DNA from: Paenibacillus glycanilyticus
GTDB lineage: Bacteria; Bacillota; Bacilli; Paenibacillales; Paenibacillaceae
Direction: 5' to 3'
Length of the DNA: 64,000 nt
Assembly: GCF_023715145.1 (NCBI RefSeq)
Contig: NZ_JAMBNP010000015.1
Coordinates: forward strand, 1-64,000
Below the pieces are notes generated by a model. It saw only the letters and a list, made by a program, of their open reading frames with translations. It did not search any database and was not told where the DNA came from. The translations under genes were made by a program, and so were the position numbers. Below are positions 31,677-40,316 of the stretch, in pieces. Each line of letters begins with the position of its first letter. The stretch's first letter is position 1.

Positions 31677-31978
31677 TTGGAAACTTACGACTTACACGAT
31701 AGCATTGTAGAGCAAATTGAATACTTGGTCGATGAGAAAAAGGTTCAATTAAAGCTGGAATTATGTCAGTGGAGACAAAAACATCATGATACTTCCGAGC
31801 CCGAAATGCAGGAAGGAATAATGACATTTATTGTTGTAGAATCACTTCAAATGAACCACCATCGTTTTTGATTAACAGTAATGAATTTCTTGAGGTAAGT
31901 TTAAATGCTGAAAATGGGAGCATCGAGTTTACACTTATGGGTTCTGTTGATGTGGGAATGGTAAATATTCTATCATAA
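31677..31978 (+). pseudogene. frameshifted small hypothetical protein
   Basis: From 31677 the frame reads YDLHDSIVEQIEYLVDEKKV and QLKLELCQWRQKHHDTSEPE, then changes frame near 31850 into PSFLINSNEFLEVSLNAENG and ends VGMVNILS at 31978. Together the two frames make one plausible ~100-residue beta-rich protein. There is no good start codon or ribosome site upstream. I do not know the family; it looks decayed. Confidence 0.6.
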
Positions 31979-32223
31979 GATATTTTTTGGGAAGAGCACT
32001 GAATGCTAAGCACATATATTTAGCTGAGGAGTTTAAGCTAAACGGAGAACTATAGTTCAATCAATAAAGCTGCAGCAGATCCTCCCATCTGTTGCAGCTT
32101 TTGTTGAAGGGCAGGTTAGTTTAATGAATTGGTGAAATATATTAAAGGTGAGCTACTTGCAAAGTTGCAAGGAGTATGACACCTATTATTGATAGGTCAT
32201 TGTTTTGAGGAGTGAAGTGAACT
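31979..32223 (+). other. intergenic region before RCC1-repeat gene
   Basis: No gene seen. It holds repeat copy B and its hairpin, followed by an AT-rich stretch with GAGGAG 10 bases before the next ATG. Confidence 0.5.
32038..32128 (+). repeat. dispersed arm-hairpin-arm repeat, copy B
   Basis: Left arm AACGGAGAACTATAGTTCAA, hairpin AAGCTGCAGCAGAT/ATCTGTTGCAGCTT (32067-32100) with a T-rich tail, right arm GGGCAGGTTAGTTTAATGAA. The hairpin can act as a terminator. Confidence 0.8.
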
Positions 32224-33150
32224 ATGTATCATACTTCGCCGGATAAAACGGCGCTAAAAATGAAAGGGTGGCCAAAGAATACCATAGCGGCGGGGCATCG
32301 GCATTCCGTTGGTCTCCTTTCGGACGGAACGGTAATAGCTGTGGGGGATAATAAATTTAGCCAATGCAATGTAAGCGGCTGGCGAGATATGGAATCGGTA
32401 GCGGCTGGCAATGTTCATAGGGCGACGAATACAGGGAACTCGCATACAATCGGACTTGCATCTGACGGCACGGTATCAGCAGTAGGTTGGAATAAGCATA
32501 ACCAATGCGATGTAAACGTTTGGCACGGTATTGTATCGATAACGGCCGGTTGGCGTCGTACCGTCGGACTGAGATCGGATGGCACTGTGGTGGCTGCAGG
32601 TAGAACTCATGAAGGGCAATGTGATGTAGGCCGTTGGCATGACATTGTGGCGATAACGGCGGGTGATTGGCACACCGTCGGGCTTCAATCGGATGGTACG
32701 GTGACAGGTGTTGGTAATAATCGGTATGGCCAATGTAATGTGAGCAACTGGTACGACATAGTGGCTATAGCAGCGGGCTACCTACATACCGGCGGTCTAA
32801 TATCGGACGGTACGGTGACGGCAGCGGGATGGAATAAGCATCAGCAATGCGATGTAAGCAACTGGCGAGGTATAACGGCAATTGCGGCGGGTAGTTATCA
32901 TACCATTGGTCTAAAATCGGACGGCACGGTGACGGCGGCGGGTTCGAATGAGCATGGCCAATGCAATGTATGCAGCTGGCGTGATATTGTGGCAGTAGCG
33001 GCGGGAAGCGCACATACTCTCGGCCTTAAATCGGATGGCACAATGATTGCTGTCGGTGACAATGCATATGGCCAATGCGATATAAACGGTTGGAGTGGCA
33101 TCCAACTGCCCTTTGATGGGAGATATAATTCATTCAGCGAGGAACTTTAG
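32224..33150 (+). CDS. RCC1-repeat beta-propeller protein
   Basis: A 308-residue protein built almost wholly of about seven repeats of ~41 residues with the pattern IAAGxxHTxGLxSDGTVxAxGxNxxGQCxVxxW, the RCC1/BLIP-II type of beta-propeller blade. No signal peptide, anchor or extra domain, so it is probably intracellular or spore-associated and used for binding. Each blade keeps a Cys in GQC or QC and a Trp. GAGGAG lies about 10 bases before the ATG. The stop codon falls inside repeat copy C. Partner unknown. Confidence 0.88.
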   Translation: MYHTSPDKTALKMKGWPKNTIAAGHRHSVGLLSDGTVIAVGDNKFSQCNVSGWRDMESVAAGNVHRATNTGNSHTIGLASDGTVSAVGWNKHNQCDVNVWHGIVSITAGWRRTVGLRSDGTVVAAGRTHEGQCDVGRWHDIVAITAGDWHTVGLQSDGTVTGVGNNRYGQCNVSNWYDIVAIAAGYLHTGGLISDGTVTAAGWNKHQQCDVSNWRGITAIAAGSYHTIGLKSDGTVTAAGSNEHGQCNVCSWRDIVAVAAGSAHTLGLKSDGTMIAVGDNAYGQCDINGWSGIQLPFDGRYNSFSEEL

Positions 33151-33228
33151 TTCAATCATAAAAGCTGCAGCAGACCGTAGGATCAGCTGCAGCTTTATTA
33201 CGTTAACGGGCAGCATTCATATAATGAA
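33137..33228 (+). repeat. dispersed arm-hairpin-arm repeat, copy C
   Basis: Left arm GCGAGGAACTTTAGTTCAAT, hairpin AAGCTGCAGC/GCTGCAGCTT (33162-33195), right arm GTTAACGGGCAGCATTCATA. The left arm supplies the stop codon of the RCC1-repeat gene. Confidence 0.8.
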
Positions 33229-33256
33229 GAAATACGAGGTTTGAGAAACAAAAAGA

Positions 33257-33324
33257 CTCCTTGGTATGATGTATGAGGGTCCCAGATGCTCGCCAGCGAC
33301 CAGATCCAAATACAAACCAAGGAG
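33257..33324 (+). promoter_or_regulatory. SD-sequestering leader hairpin of IS110 element 1
   Basis: CTCCTTGGT (33257-33265) pairs perfectly with ACCAAGGAG (33316-33324). The 3' arm contains the AAGGAG ribosome site of the transposase ATG at 33332. GGTATGATG follows the 5' arm, as in element 2. The ~50-base loop is part of the left non-coding end, where IS110 elements encode bridge RNA. Confidence 0.65.
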
Positions 33325-33331
33325 ACTACAA

Positions 33332-34115
33332 AATGAATTCTACTCAAAATGAACGCATTAATCAAATTACTTCTTCTACCTTAATTGTCGGTGTAGACAT
33401 AGCTAAATTCAAACATGTCGCTCGAGCACAAGACTACCGCGGAGTCGAGTTCGGGAAGTCAATTACATTTGAGAACGACCGTGAAGGCTTCGAAATGTTC
33501 GTTAGCTGGTTCAGAAAGCTTGCGACGGAGAAAGGGTTCCAAGACGTCATCGTTGGCATGGAACCGACCGGTCACTACTGGCTGAACCTGGCCCATTTTT
33601 TAAGAGAACAGCATGTTACGTGCGCTGTGGTTAATCCGCTCCACGTGAAGAAAAGCAAAGAATTGGATGACAATTCACCAACCAAGAACGACATCAAAGA
33701 TGCTAAAGTCATTGCACAGCTCGTCAAAGATGGAAGATATGCCGTACCTAACTTTCCCCAAGGCATCTATGCCGAACTAAGGGAAGCGATGAAAATTCGC
33801 GATCATCTGTCAACTGACCTGCGCGTGGTGCAAGGCCGCGTCCATAACTGGTTGGATCGGTACTTTCCAGAGTTCCTCACGGTATTTAAGGACTGGGAAT
33901 GCAAGTCAGCACGCCAAATGCTCAGTCTTTGTTTGTTGCCGCATGAGCTGGTTTCTGAGTCTGAGGAAGCCTTGCTGAGTCACCTCAAAAAGGTTGCCAA
34001 GCGAGGTCTCGACATCGAGCGTATGAGAAGTCTGAAAGCAGCGGCAAGCCGTTCTCTATCGTCAATATTTCCTTTTTATACTCGTAGACATGATGTGTCT
34101 ATTTGTTTATTATAG
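33332..34115 (+). mobile_element. IS110-family transposase, 3'-truncated (element 1)
   Basis: The N-terminal DEDD (RuvC-like) domain of an IS110 transposase: Asp in IVGVDIAKFKHV, Glu in VGMEPTGHYW, and the DNSPTKNDIKDAKV block. IS110 transposases are about 400 residues and end in a Transposase_20 domain with the catalytic Ser; here homology stops near 34060 after SLKAAASR, and the frame runs 18 codons into unrelated sequence. The protein cannot transpose. AAGGAG precedes the ATG. The breakpoint abuts palindromes upstream of an SDR remnant. Confidence 0.9.
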
Positions 34116-34144
34116 ACTAATAGACGATTTAAGATAATTGTCTA
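34085..34144 (+). promoter_or_regulatory. cluster of TAGAC/GTCTA operator-like palindromes
   Basis: TAGACA-TGATG-TGTCTA (34085-34101) and TAGAC...GTCTA (34121-34144) plus a single TAGAC at 34113 lie directly before the ribosome site of the SDR remnant. The pattern suggests a repressor site that once controlled it. Confidence 0.5.
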
Positions 34145-34165
34145 ACCAATTAAGGAGGAAATATC

Positions 34166-34560
34166 ATGTCACAGACCACACAACAGTTCGCTGGAAAGAC
34201 TGCTCTCATCACTGGTGGAGGCACCGTTATCGGTCGAGCTGCTACAATCGCACTGGCTGCCGAAGGATGCGCGATAACCGTCGCAGGTCGCACTGCTGCG
34301 ACTCTGGAATGAGGCAGCCGGTGGTATCTCCAGGTACGCATCGCTGACGTACGCGACGAGGATGTGGTACATCGTGCGGTAGAGGTTGCTGCCGACGACA
34401 CCGGACGTATCGACTTTGCTGTCAATAGTGCAGGCGTCCGACGGCGGCGATTACGCTCGTCCACTCATCGACTATGCTAATGATACCCTTGACTTGATGC
34501 TCGCGACCAAAGTACGCGGGATGTTGAAGTACGAACTTGAACTTATGAATGCTCAGGGTC
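34166..34560 (+). pseudogene. decayed short-chain dehydrogenase/reductase (SDR)
   Basis: AGGAGG and an ATG at 34166 start a clear SDR N-terminus (FAGKTALITGGGTVIGRAA, then TVAGRTAATLE) that stops at 34309. In other frames the sequence continues with VRIADVRDEDVVHRAVEVAA, DDTGRIDFAVNSAG and later LIDYANDTLDLMLATKVRGM, matching the NAG motif and central helix of SDRs. Catalytic Ser/Tyr-Lys segments are missing. At least two frameshifts and a 3' loss. Confidence 0.85.
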
Positions 34561-34847
34561 CTAAGGCGCTTCACACTCAGGGAAGGATACTAGCATGCGG
34601 CAAACCAGCAATGTGGAACACTTCCAATCGGATGTTTCAACGGCGCATAGGCGCAGAAGTGCTGCGAGCTAGAGGATCTTGGAAGGGATACCGGTGTCCG
34701 TCTGGGTTAGATACAGATACGCGGTTGTTCTAACCCTCTTCCATAAGGAGCGATTCTAGTGACGCTCGACCCGCAGCAGTGGCCTGGCGAGGTGTTACAA
34801 TTACTTGGCACTTATCTTTGGTTAAAGAAATTGTGGAGGAGATTGAA
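34561..34847 (+). other. remnant sequence before GNAT gene
   Basis: No recognisable gene. The sequence has open stretches without homology I can name and probably contains scrambled ends of earlier genes. GGAGGAG at 34835-34841 belongs to the next gene. Confidence 0.4.
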
Positions 34848-35633
34848 TTGTCATCAATGCAAAATCTAATCGTTAAAAACTTAATTCGCGCTTATGAAAG
34901 ACTAGGTGAACTCAGCCAGTTACTCACCTTTATTAAAACGGATCGCACACAACGCTTTGAATCCGATGTTCCCTTTGAATTATTTAATAGTGTAGTTAAC
35001 TATGAACATTCTGAAGGGATTGACCCCATAGAAGAAATCAAAACCATTAAGTCATTGTACCATAATCGCGGCCAGAAATTGCGTTGGTTGACTTACTCTC
35101 ACAAGCCTGATGAAGTCGTCAATCAAGCACTTGCAGCTAATGATTTGAAGCAGAGCGATGTGCTTTTCGGCTTGGGACTTGATCTGGATGGATGGCGGTT
35201 GGATTTACCGGAAATACCGGGTCTGGAGGTTCGACCTGTACGGGAACCGCAAGAGTTGGAGGACTATAGAAAGACCATCCTGGCTGGATTTAGCATTCCA
35301 GAGTCGATGGCAGACATTTATTGCAAAGTGTTTGTAGATGGCCCCAATCAGGATTCGTCCGGGATTCAACATTATATTGCTTACTTGAACGGTGTGCCTG
35401 TGACTACGCTGGGTACCTTTATCGAGGGCGATGTCGCAGGAATCTATAGCATCACAACGGTAGAATCCTACCGCTCTAGAGGACTGGCTCAAACGGTGCT
35501 AGCACATGCATTAGGTGTCGTACAACAAAAAGGCGCAAAGCTGGCGGTTATCCATGCAACCCCGATGGGACGAAAGGTTTATCAAAAGGTTGGGTTCAAA
35601 GAAGAACTGACGATCACAATTCATTCCAGCTAG
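34848..35633 (+). CDS. GNAT-family N-acetyltransferase
   Basis: A ~261-residue protein with a C-terminal GNAT domain (about 125-258): YIAYLNGVPVTTLGTF, then IYSITTVESYRSRGLAQTVL with the acetyl-CoA-binding R/Q-x2-G-x-A/G-like segment SRGLAQ, and GRKVYQKVGFKEE at the end. The N-terminal half is helical and unassigned. A TTG at 34848 lies 6 bases after GGAGGAG; an ATG at 34857 is an alternative. Acceptor substrate unknown. Confidence 0.8.
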   Translation: MSSMQNLIVKNLIRAYERLGELSQLLTFIKTDRTQRFESDVPFELFNSVVNYEHSEGIDPIEEIKTIKSLYHNRGQKLRWLTYSHKPDEVVNQALAANDLKQSDVLFGLGLDLDGWRLDLPEIPGLEVRPVREPQELEDYRKTILAGFSIPESMADIYCKVFVDGPNQDSSGIQHYIAYLNGVPVTTLGTFIEGDVAGIYSITTVESYRSRGLAQTVLAHALGVVQQKGAKLAVIHATPMGRKVYQKVGFKEELTITIHSS

Positions 35634-35711
35634 CAATGGGAAACCCCCAACGATCACACAAAAGCGCCTTGCAAAATTTTGAACACGAAATGGATTTAAG
35701 GAGAATGATAG

Positions 35712-35849
35712 ATGAAACAGATAAATGAAACCGTAACTGGAGCAGCCGTTACTTATGCCAAGGATCTCAAATGGTTTGATACGATGCCCGGAGAGCAAAT
35801 GACCATCCGTATCCACAGCAATCAAGTAGGCGGAAAGATGAGTCAGTAA
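35712..35849 (+). pseudogene. truncated cupin-type protein
   Basis: A 45-codon frame (MKQINETVTGAAVTYAKDLK; WFDTMPGEQMTIRIHSNQVG) with AAGGAG upstream resembles the N-terminal strands of small cupin proteins, which normally continue into the metal-binding barrel. It stops after GGKMSQ, and AT-rich unrelated sequence follows, so it is a 5' fragment. Confidence 0.6.
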
Positions 35850-36039
35850 GTTTTAATATATCCTTCAAAAAATAAAACTTCGCACTTTTTTTCAATAAAA
35901 AATGGTTGGGATTATACAAAAGAAAGAGAGTAATGAAAATTGAGCAAGGCGATTTTCTTATTAATGAATTAAGATTGAATTATAATTGATTAAACTAAAC
36001 AATCCTGTAGAGCTTAAGAAATGAGCTTTGTAAAAAAAG
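35850..36039 (+). other. AT-rich intergenic stretch
   Basis: Nothing coding is seen. It probably contains the left boundary of IS110 element 2. Confidence 0.4.
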
Positions 36040-36088
36040 GAGCGCCTCGGTATGATGGGTTTGTCGATAACACATCAGGGAGGCGCTC
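36040..36088 (+). promoter_or_regulatory. SD-sequestering leader hairpin of IS110 element 2
   Basis: GAGCGCCTC (36040-36048) pairs perfectly with GAGGCGCTC (36080-36088). The 3' arm and base 36079 contain the GGGAGG ribosome site of the ATG at 36094. GGTATGATG follows the 5' arm as in element 1 although the stem sequence differs. Confidence 0.65.
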
Positions 36089-36093
36089 TTACT

Positions 36094-37380
36094 ATGAAGT
36101 TTAAGGAAATAGATGCACAAAATCAACGGGTCGAATAAATTACTACCTCGCATCTTGTAATAGGGATCGATATGGTGAAAGAAATACATGTCGCACAAGT
36201 TACAAATTTCCGCGGAATTGTGGTTTCGAAACGCCATCTCTGATTTTCCAATAGTATTGAAGGGTTTGAAAAACTGAGCCGATGGATGAGTGAATTACAG
36301 CAGAAACATCGATTGAATAGGCTCATTATTGGCATGGAACCAACCGGGCATTACTGGTTTAACCTGGCCAACTGGTTATCAGATAAAAGCGTGCATGTGG
36401 TCATGGTTAATCCAGCCACGACGAAGAGGAATAAAGAAAACCGGGATAATAGCCCGTCAAAGAATGACCCAAAAGATGCACTGACCATCGCAGATTCCGT
36501 CAGCCGAGGTTTCTACTACGAGTACACGCGTCAGTCACATGAGTTTCAGCGTTTGAAGATCTTGATGAGTGACCGAGAATTTTGGGTGACGAATAGTGTG
36601 CGGCTGCAGAATCGAATCGTACGCTGGCTGGACATTCGTTTCCCGGAATATCCTTCGGTGTTCAAAGACTGGACCTGTAAGCGTTCATTGGCGACTCTCA
36701 AAACCTTTCCTTGTCCACAGGATCTTGAGAAGTATACTGTATCGGATGTCCTTAGTGCATGGCGAGTCCATATGCAGCGTGCCGGAGGCACTACGGGAAC
36801 CGAGAAGGCCGCGCAACTGATTGCACAAGCTAAACGAAGTGTTGGAGAACGGGTTGCTGTTGACGAAGCGAAAGCAGATTTAAAACGGCTCATTGAAGAG
36901 TTTGAACGTATAACATCCATGCTAGAACAGATTGAAAAGGACATCGAAGCGTTGCTTTTGGAGATCCCAATGGCGCAGCAGCTTCGCACCATAAAAGGGC
37001 TCGGGAAGATTTTCACCGCGGCCATATTAGCAGGTACAGGGGATCTAAGGCAATACGCGCACGGTCGCCAGGTTTTACGGAAGGCTTACCTAAATCTGGC
37101 CCAAAGCACGTCCGGAAAGCGCAAAGGACAGATTGTTCTTTCGAAACGAGGAGACTCTGCTTTGCGAAAATATCTCTATCTCGCTACCGTTCAGCTTGTT
37201 TGGAATAACCCTGTTTTCCGCCATTTGCATGAACATAATGTGCAGGAAAAGAAGATGAAAAAGCAGCAGTCCATCTTTAAATTAATTGGGAAACTAGCGC
37301 GAATCTTGGTTGGTATTGTTCAACGAGGAGAAAAGTTTACGCGAGAGGAAATGGTTCTGAACTGGCCTGAAGCTGCTTAA
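36094..37380 (+). mobile_element. IS110-family transposase with two in-frame stops (element 2)
   Basis: From ATG 36094 the frame reads a full-length (~428-codon) IS110 transposase interrupted by TAA at 36136 (codon 15) and TGA at 36241 (codon 50). After the stops the protein is complete: GMEPTGHYW, DNSPSKNDPKDAL, coiled middle part, and a Transposase_20 domain with QLRTIKGLGKIFTAAILAGT and SGKRKGQIVLSKRGDS (catalytic Ser region). An internal restart at 36286 would lose the first catalytic Asp. It is a recent pseudogene, distinct in sequence from element 1. Confidence 0.9.
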
Positions 37381-37894
37381 GTTTTTGAAGATACATCACG
37401 TATATTGACTCGTTCGCGGGATTTCACAAAGAAAGCACGGAGAACCGAGTTCGTTTCCCATAAGGGCTAAGACCCATCCGCTAAACGCGATCGGTCTCCA
37501 CACCTTGGACAAGTATAACGAAGGATTGTAAGGGCAATGACCCGTTGAGTTATGGGAGGGTGAACGCCAAGGGATCAGTGGAGTATGTGTGCAGTAGAAA
37601 CGAATTGGGGAATATTTCCTGATAGTCCTCTATTTCCGCATGCCCAGCCCGCCACCTCAACCAGGTTCATCTGTCCTCTATCCTAAGATTGATCTAATCT
37701 AAGGTGTTGAAATCCTGCGAATGAGTGAGTATATGTGAGATAAACCCTTAAAACCGAGGGACGGGAGACGTTAGTTCAGCCTTTATAGAGCAGTTCGTCA
37801 CAACGGCAGCTGCTCTTTTTTATTGAAGCAAAGGACAGGATAGCGTGGAAACTATATTGAATAAATGATTAATAAATAGTCGATACGTTACTAC
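37381..37894 (+). other. long non-coding stretch downstream of IS110 element 2
   Basis: About 510 bases without a credible gene. The first ~250 are not AT-rich and show many short inverted segments; they may be the right end of the element. IS1111-group elements encode their bridge RNA in such a right end, so this is a candidate if element 2 belongs there. Repeat copy D lies near the end. Confidence 0.4.
37766..37845 (+). repeat. dispersed arm-hairpin-arm repeat, copy D
   Basis: Left arm GAGACGTTAGTTCAG, hairpin GAGCAG.../CTGCTC with TTTTTTATT, right part AAGGACAGGATAG. More diverged than A-C. Confidence 0.6.
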
Positions 37895-37915
37895 ATGTTA
37901 CCGGAGGTGAATTTG

Positions 37916-38374
37916 ATGGGATTAGGGGATTATCAGTTTATTTTGTATCCTAAAGGTAATTCAGCTATGCTAACGGAAGAAGGAATGGAGTTTGTTGGAC
38001 CGTATTTTTTTAACTTTGTCCAAGCAGTAAATGAGCTCAAAAAAATAGATAATATTAAAAATGACCCAACATTGAAAAGTTGGAACTCATTCGATGATGC
38101 GTGTTATTTTCAATATAACGATGAGCAGTACAAAGTTGAAATTGAACTAAACGTTGGTACTGTATCTGAACAAGCTGAGATGATTTCTGTCAGAACTAAT
38201 TATTATAAAAAAGAAGGAAGTATATCTGAAGTGTTACATATTTGCAGGGAACTATGTAACTCCTTGAACTTAAGTTGCTGGAGTATGAAACTTCGCAAGA
38301 TTGTTTATTTGAACGATGCACAAGATGTAGAAACTATAATTAGCAACTTCAACAAGCTAAGAAATAAGTCATAA
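37916..38374 (+). CDS. hypothetical protein
   Basis: A 152-residue soluble protein (MGLGDYQFILYPKGNSAMLT; C-terminus EDVETIISNF-like helix). No signal or membrane helix. The size, acidity and solitary place in an island recall immunity-type proteins, but there is no toxin next to it and no family is recognised. The ATG at 37916 is chosen because CCGGAGG lies 8 bases upstream; the frame is open to 37895. Confidence 0.7.
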   Translation: MGLGDYQFILYPKGNSAMLTEEGMEFVGPYFFNFVQAVNELKKIDNIKNDPTLKSWNSFDDACYFQYNDEQYKVEIELNVGTVSEQAEMISVRTNYYKKEGSISEVLHICRELCNSLNLSCWSMKLRKIVYLNDAQDVETIISNFNKLRNKS

Positions 38375-38394
38375 TTCAGATATCATTGCACTCC

Positions 38395-38437
38395 CTCGGA
38401 GAACGTTAGTTGAATGGAGAAGTAACGGGCAAGTTCT
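38395..38437 (+). repeat. dispersed repeat, copy E (hairpin deleted)
   Basis: CTCGGAGAACGTTAGTTGAA followed closely by GTAACGGGCAAGTTC: both arms are present but the hairpin between them is missing. Confidence 0.55.
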
Positions 38438-38589
38438 TTCTGTTTGTCTTATAGTGTTTAATAATAAGGGGTTACCGCGAAAGGGTTAAATGGTAGTGCT
38501 ATAGCACTTTTATGCCACCGAGGAAAAAAAGCAGCCGCCCTTATTTATTGGAACATGACACCAATGAACATGAAGTCTCCGTATAAAAT

Positions 38590-38624
38590 CCAAAACGCGC
38601 CATTTGTGGTTTAGCGCGTTTTGG
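38590..38624 (-). terminator. terminator of the coat/adhB operon
   Basis: Perfect 11-bp stem CCAAAACGCGC / GCGCGTTTTGG with a 13-base loop, 16 bases past the stop of the last minus-strand gene. Confidence 0.75.
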
Positions 38625-38639
38625 AGACGAAGTATGGTG

Positions 38640-38936
38640 TCAGGACGGAATGTTCATAGCGGTCTGAATGTTTTTCAGATCGATTTGAATTTGCTCTGGA
38701 ATATGGTAGGGATGGTATAGGTCTCTCTGCGTCATGTAGTTTGCTATCTTTTCATAGGAGTCTATGGCTTCGTCGAGCTGTTTCATTAACATTTGCTTGA
38801 TTTCGGGAGTGGCACATTCGGTTACGGCCATGGCGTAATTTCTAACACCGCTCTTGGCATTCATCAAAAAATCCATTGCGATCACGTCATCGGTCAGCGT
38901 ATGAAGCCCTGTCATGTGTTCAAATATTGTATTCAT
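38640..38936 (-). CDS. yraD: CotF-family spore coat protein (YraD-like)
   Basis: A 98-residue helical protein of the spore coat CotF family (FLMNAKSGVRNYAMAVTECA; EIKQMLMKQLDEAIDSYEKI). Size and place, last of a five-gene minus-strand operon after a 66-residue coat-like gene and adhB, match B. subtilis YraD (99 residues). Likely made during sporulation and placed in the coat. The symbol rests on gene order and size as well as family. Confidence 0.82.
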   Translation of the reverse strand: MNTIFEHMTGLHTLTDDVIAMDFLMNAKSGVRNYAMAVTECATPEIKQMLMKQLDEAIDSYEKIANYMTQRDLYHPYHIPEQIQIDLKNIQTAMNIPS

Positions 38937-38947
38937 GTTTTTATCTC

Positions 38948-39148
38948 CTATTGGGTCACTTTAGACAGCACTATACCGAGCTCCTGAAGATGCTGCTGTG
39001 ATAATTGCACATCTTGCTGCAAAATTTGCACGAGTTCTGGGTCGCTTACCAGAGCTTGCATGGTTTTGGATTTAGTTAAGCAAACCGACTTAAACGCAGC
39101 TATTTCACGAACCTCCAGCATCTCATGTAAAGCATAATTGGAATTCAT
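38948..39148 (-). CDS. yraE: small spore coat-like protein (YraE-like)
   Basis: A 66-residue protein (MNSNYALHEMLEVREIAAFK; LVQILQQDVQLSQQHLQELG), a CotF-like helical N-terminal part without the second half. It is paralogous to the first gene of the operon and corresponds to YraE (65 residues) by order. GGAGG precedes the ATG; 11 bases separate it from the next gene. Confidence 0.78.
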   Translation of the reverse strand: MNSNYALHEMLEVREIAAFKSVCLTKSKTMQALVSDPELVQILQQDVQLSQQHLQELGIVLSKVTQ

Positions 39149-39179
39149 TCGGATTGTCCTCCTGTGTATCTAAACATAT

Positions 39180-40316
39180 TTAAGGCTTTAAGATGACTTT
39201 GATGCAATCATCCGTTTTCGTATCAAATACTTCATAGCCGCGCTTGGCTTCGCTGAGCGGAATGACGTGCGTAACAATATCTCCAGGGTCCACTTTACCT
39301 GACGTAACCAACTCGTACATATACGGCATGTAGTGAATGACCGGGGCTTGTCCGGAACGGATATTAACGTTGCGCTGCATGATGTCGCCGAGCGGGAATC
39401 CGTTATAGCGTCCGCCGTATACCCCAGTGACTTGGATGGTACCGCCTTTGCGGACAGCCTGAGACGCAATGATAAATGCGCTCATGGTTCCGCCTTGCAG
39501 TTTCAGACCGCTGGCTAGAAATTCGAGATCGCTCATCTTGCCGTCCATTCCTACCGCATCAATCACGACATCGGCGCCGCCTTTGGTCATTTCTTTGAGA
39601 TTATTGCCGATATTCTTATCCTGTTCGAAGTTTACGATCTCCACCTTGTTCGTTCGCTTCGCATGCTGTAAGCGATAGTCGACATAGTCGACAGCTATGA
39701 CCCGCTTTGCTCCTTTCAGCCAACAGAATTTCTGAGCTAAAAGTCCGACCGGACCGCATCCGAGCACGATGACCGTATCTCCATTCTTGACACCTGCGTT
39801 ATCTACGCTCCAGAAAGCCGTCGTCATCGCATCCGCAATTAAACTTAGCTTTTCATCCGGTTGTTCGCAGTTTTCGGGAATCTTGAAGTGGGTAAAATTT
39901 GCGAACGGGACTCGTAAATACTCGGCTTGCCCTCCAGGATATCCACCAGTCGTTCCGGAGTAGCCGAAGTATGCGCCCATATCCCCGTGTTCGTTTGAAT
40001 TGTCACATTGGCTTTCCAGCTGATTTTTGCAAAAAAAGCATTCTCCGCATGCGATGTTAAACGGGATGATCACACGGTCGCCTTTCTTTACTTTTGTCAC
40101 ACCGGGGCCAACTTCTTCTACAATCCCCATAGGTTCATGCCCGATGACATAGTTCTCCTGAAGGTTAGGGATCATCCCATGAATAAGATGAAGGTCGGAA
40201 CCGCAAATGGCGGTACTGGTGATCTTTATGATCATATCGTCCGCCTTCTCAATCTTCGGATCCGGTACCTCTTTGACAACCACATTTTTAATCCCTTGAT
40301 ACGTTACCGCCTTCAT
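39180..40316 (-). CDS. adhB: zinc-dependent alcohol dehydrogenase AdhB
   Basis: A 378-residue medium-chain dehydrogenase of the glutathione-independent formaldehyde dehydrogenase-like group. Catalytic zinc: Cys38 (ICGSDLH) and GHEPMG near 66; structural zinc CGECFFCKNQLESQC near 91-105; dinucleotide site VLGCGPVGLLAQ near 190. Length equals B. subtilis AdhB (378). It lies inside the coat-gene operon, overlapping the CotF-like gene before it by 4 bases, so it probably acts in sporulating cells. Its physiological alcohol or aldehyde is unknown. Confidence 0.88.
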   Translation of the reverse strand: MKAVTYQGIKNVVVKEVPDPKIEKADDMIIKITSTAICGSDLHLIHGMIPNLQENYVIGHEPMGIVEEVGPGVTKVKKGDRVIIPFNIACGECFFCKNQLESQCDNSNEHGDMGAYFGYSGTTGGYPGGQAEYLRVPFANFTHFKIPENCEQPDEKLSLIADAMTTAFWSVDNAGVKNGDTVIVLGCGPVGLLAQKFCWLKGAKRVIAVDYVDYRLQHAKRTNKVEIVNFEQDKNIGNNLKEMTKGGADVVIDAVGMDGKMSDLEFLASGLKLQGGTMSAFIIASQAVRKGGTIQVTGVYGGRYNGFPLGDIMQRNVNIRSGQAPVIHYMPYMYELVTSGKVDPGDIVTHVIPLSEAKRGYEVFDTKTDDCIKVILKP

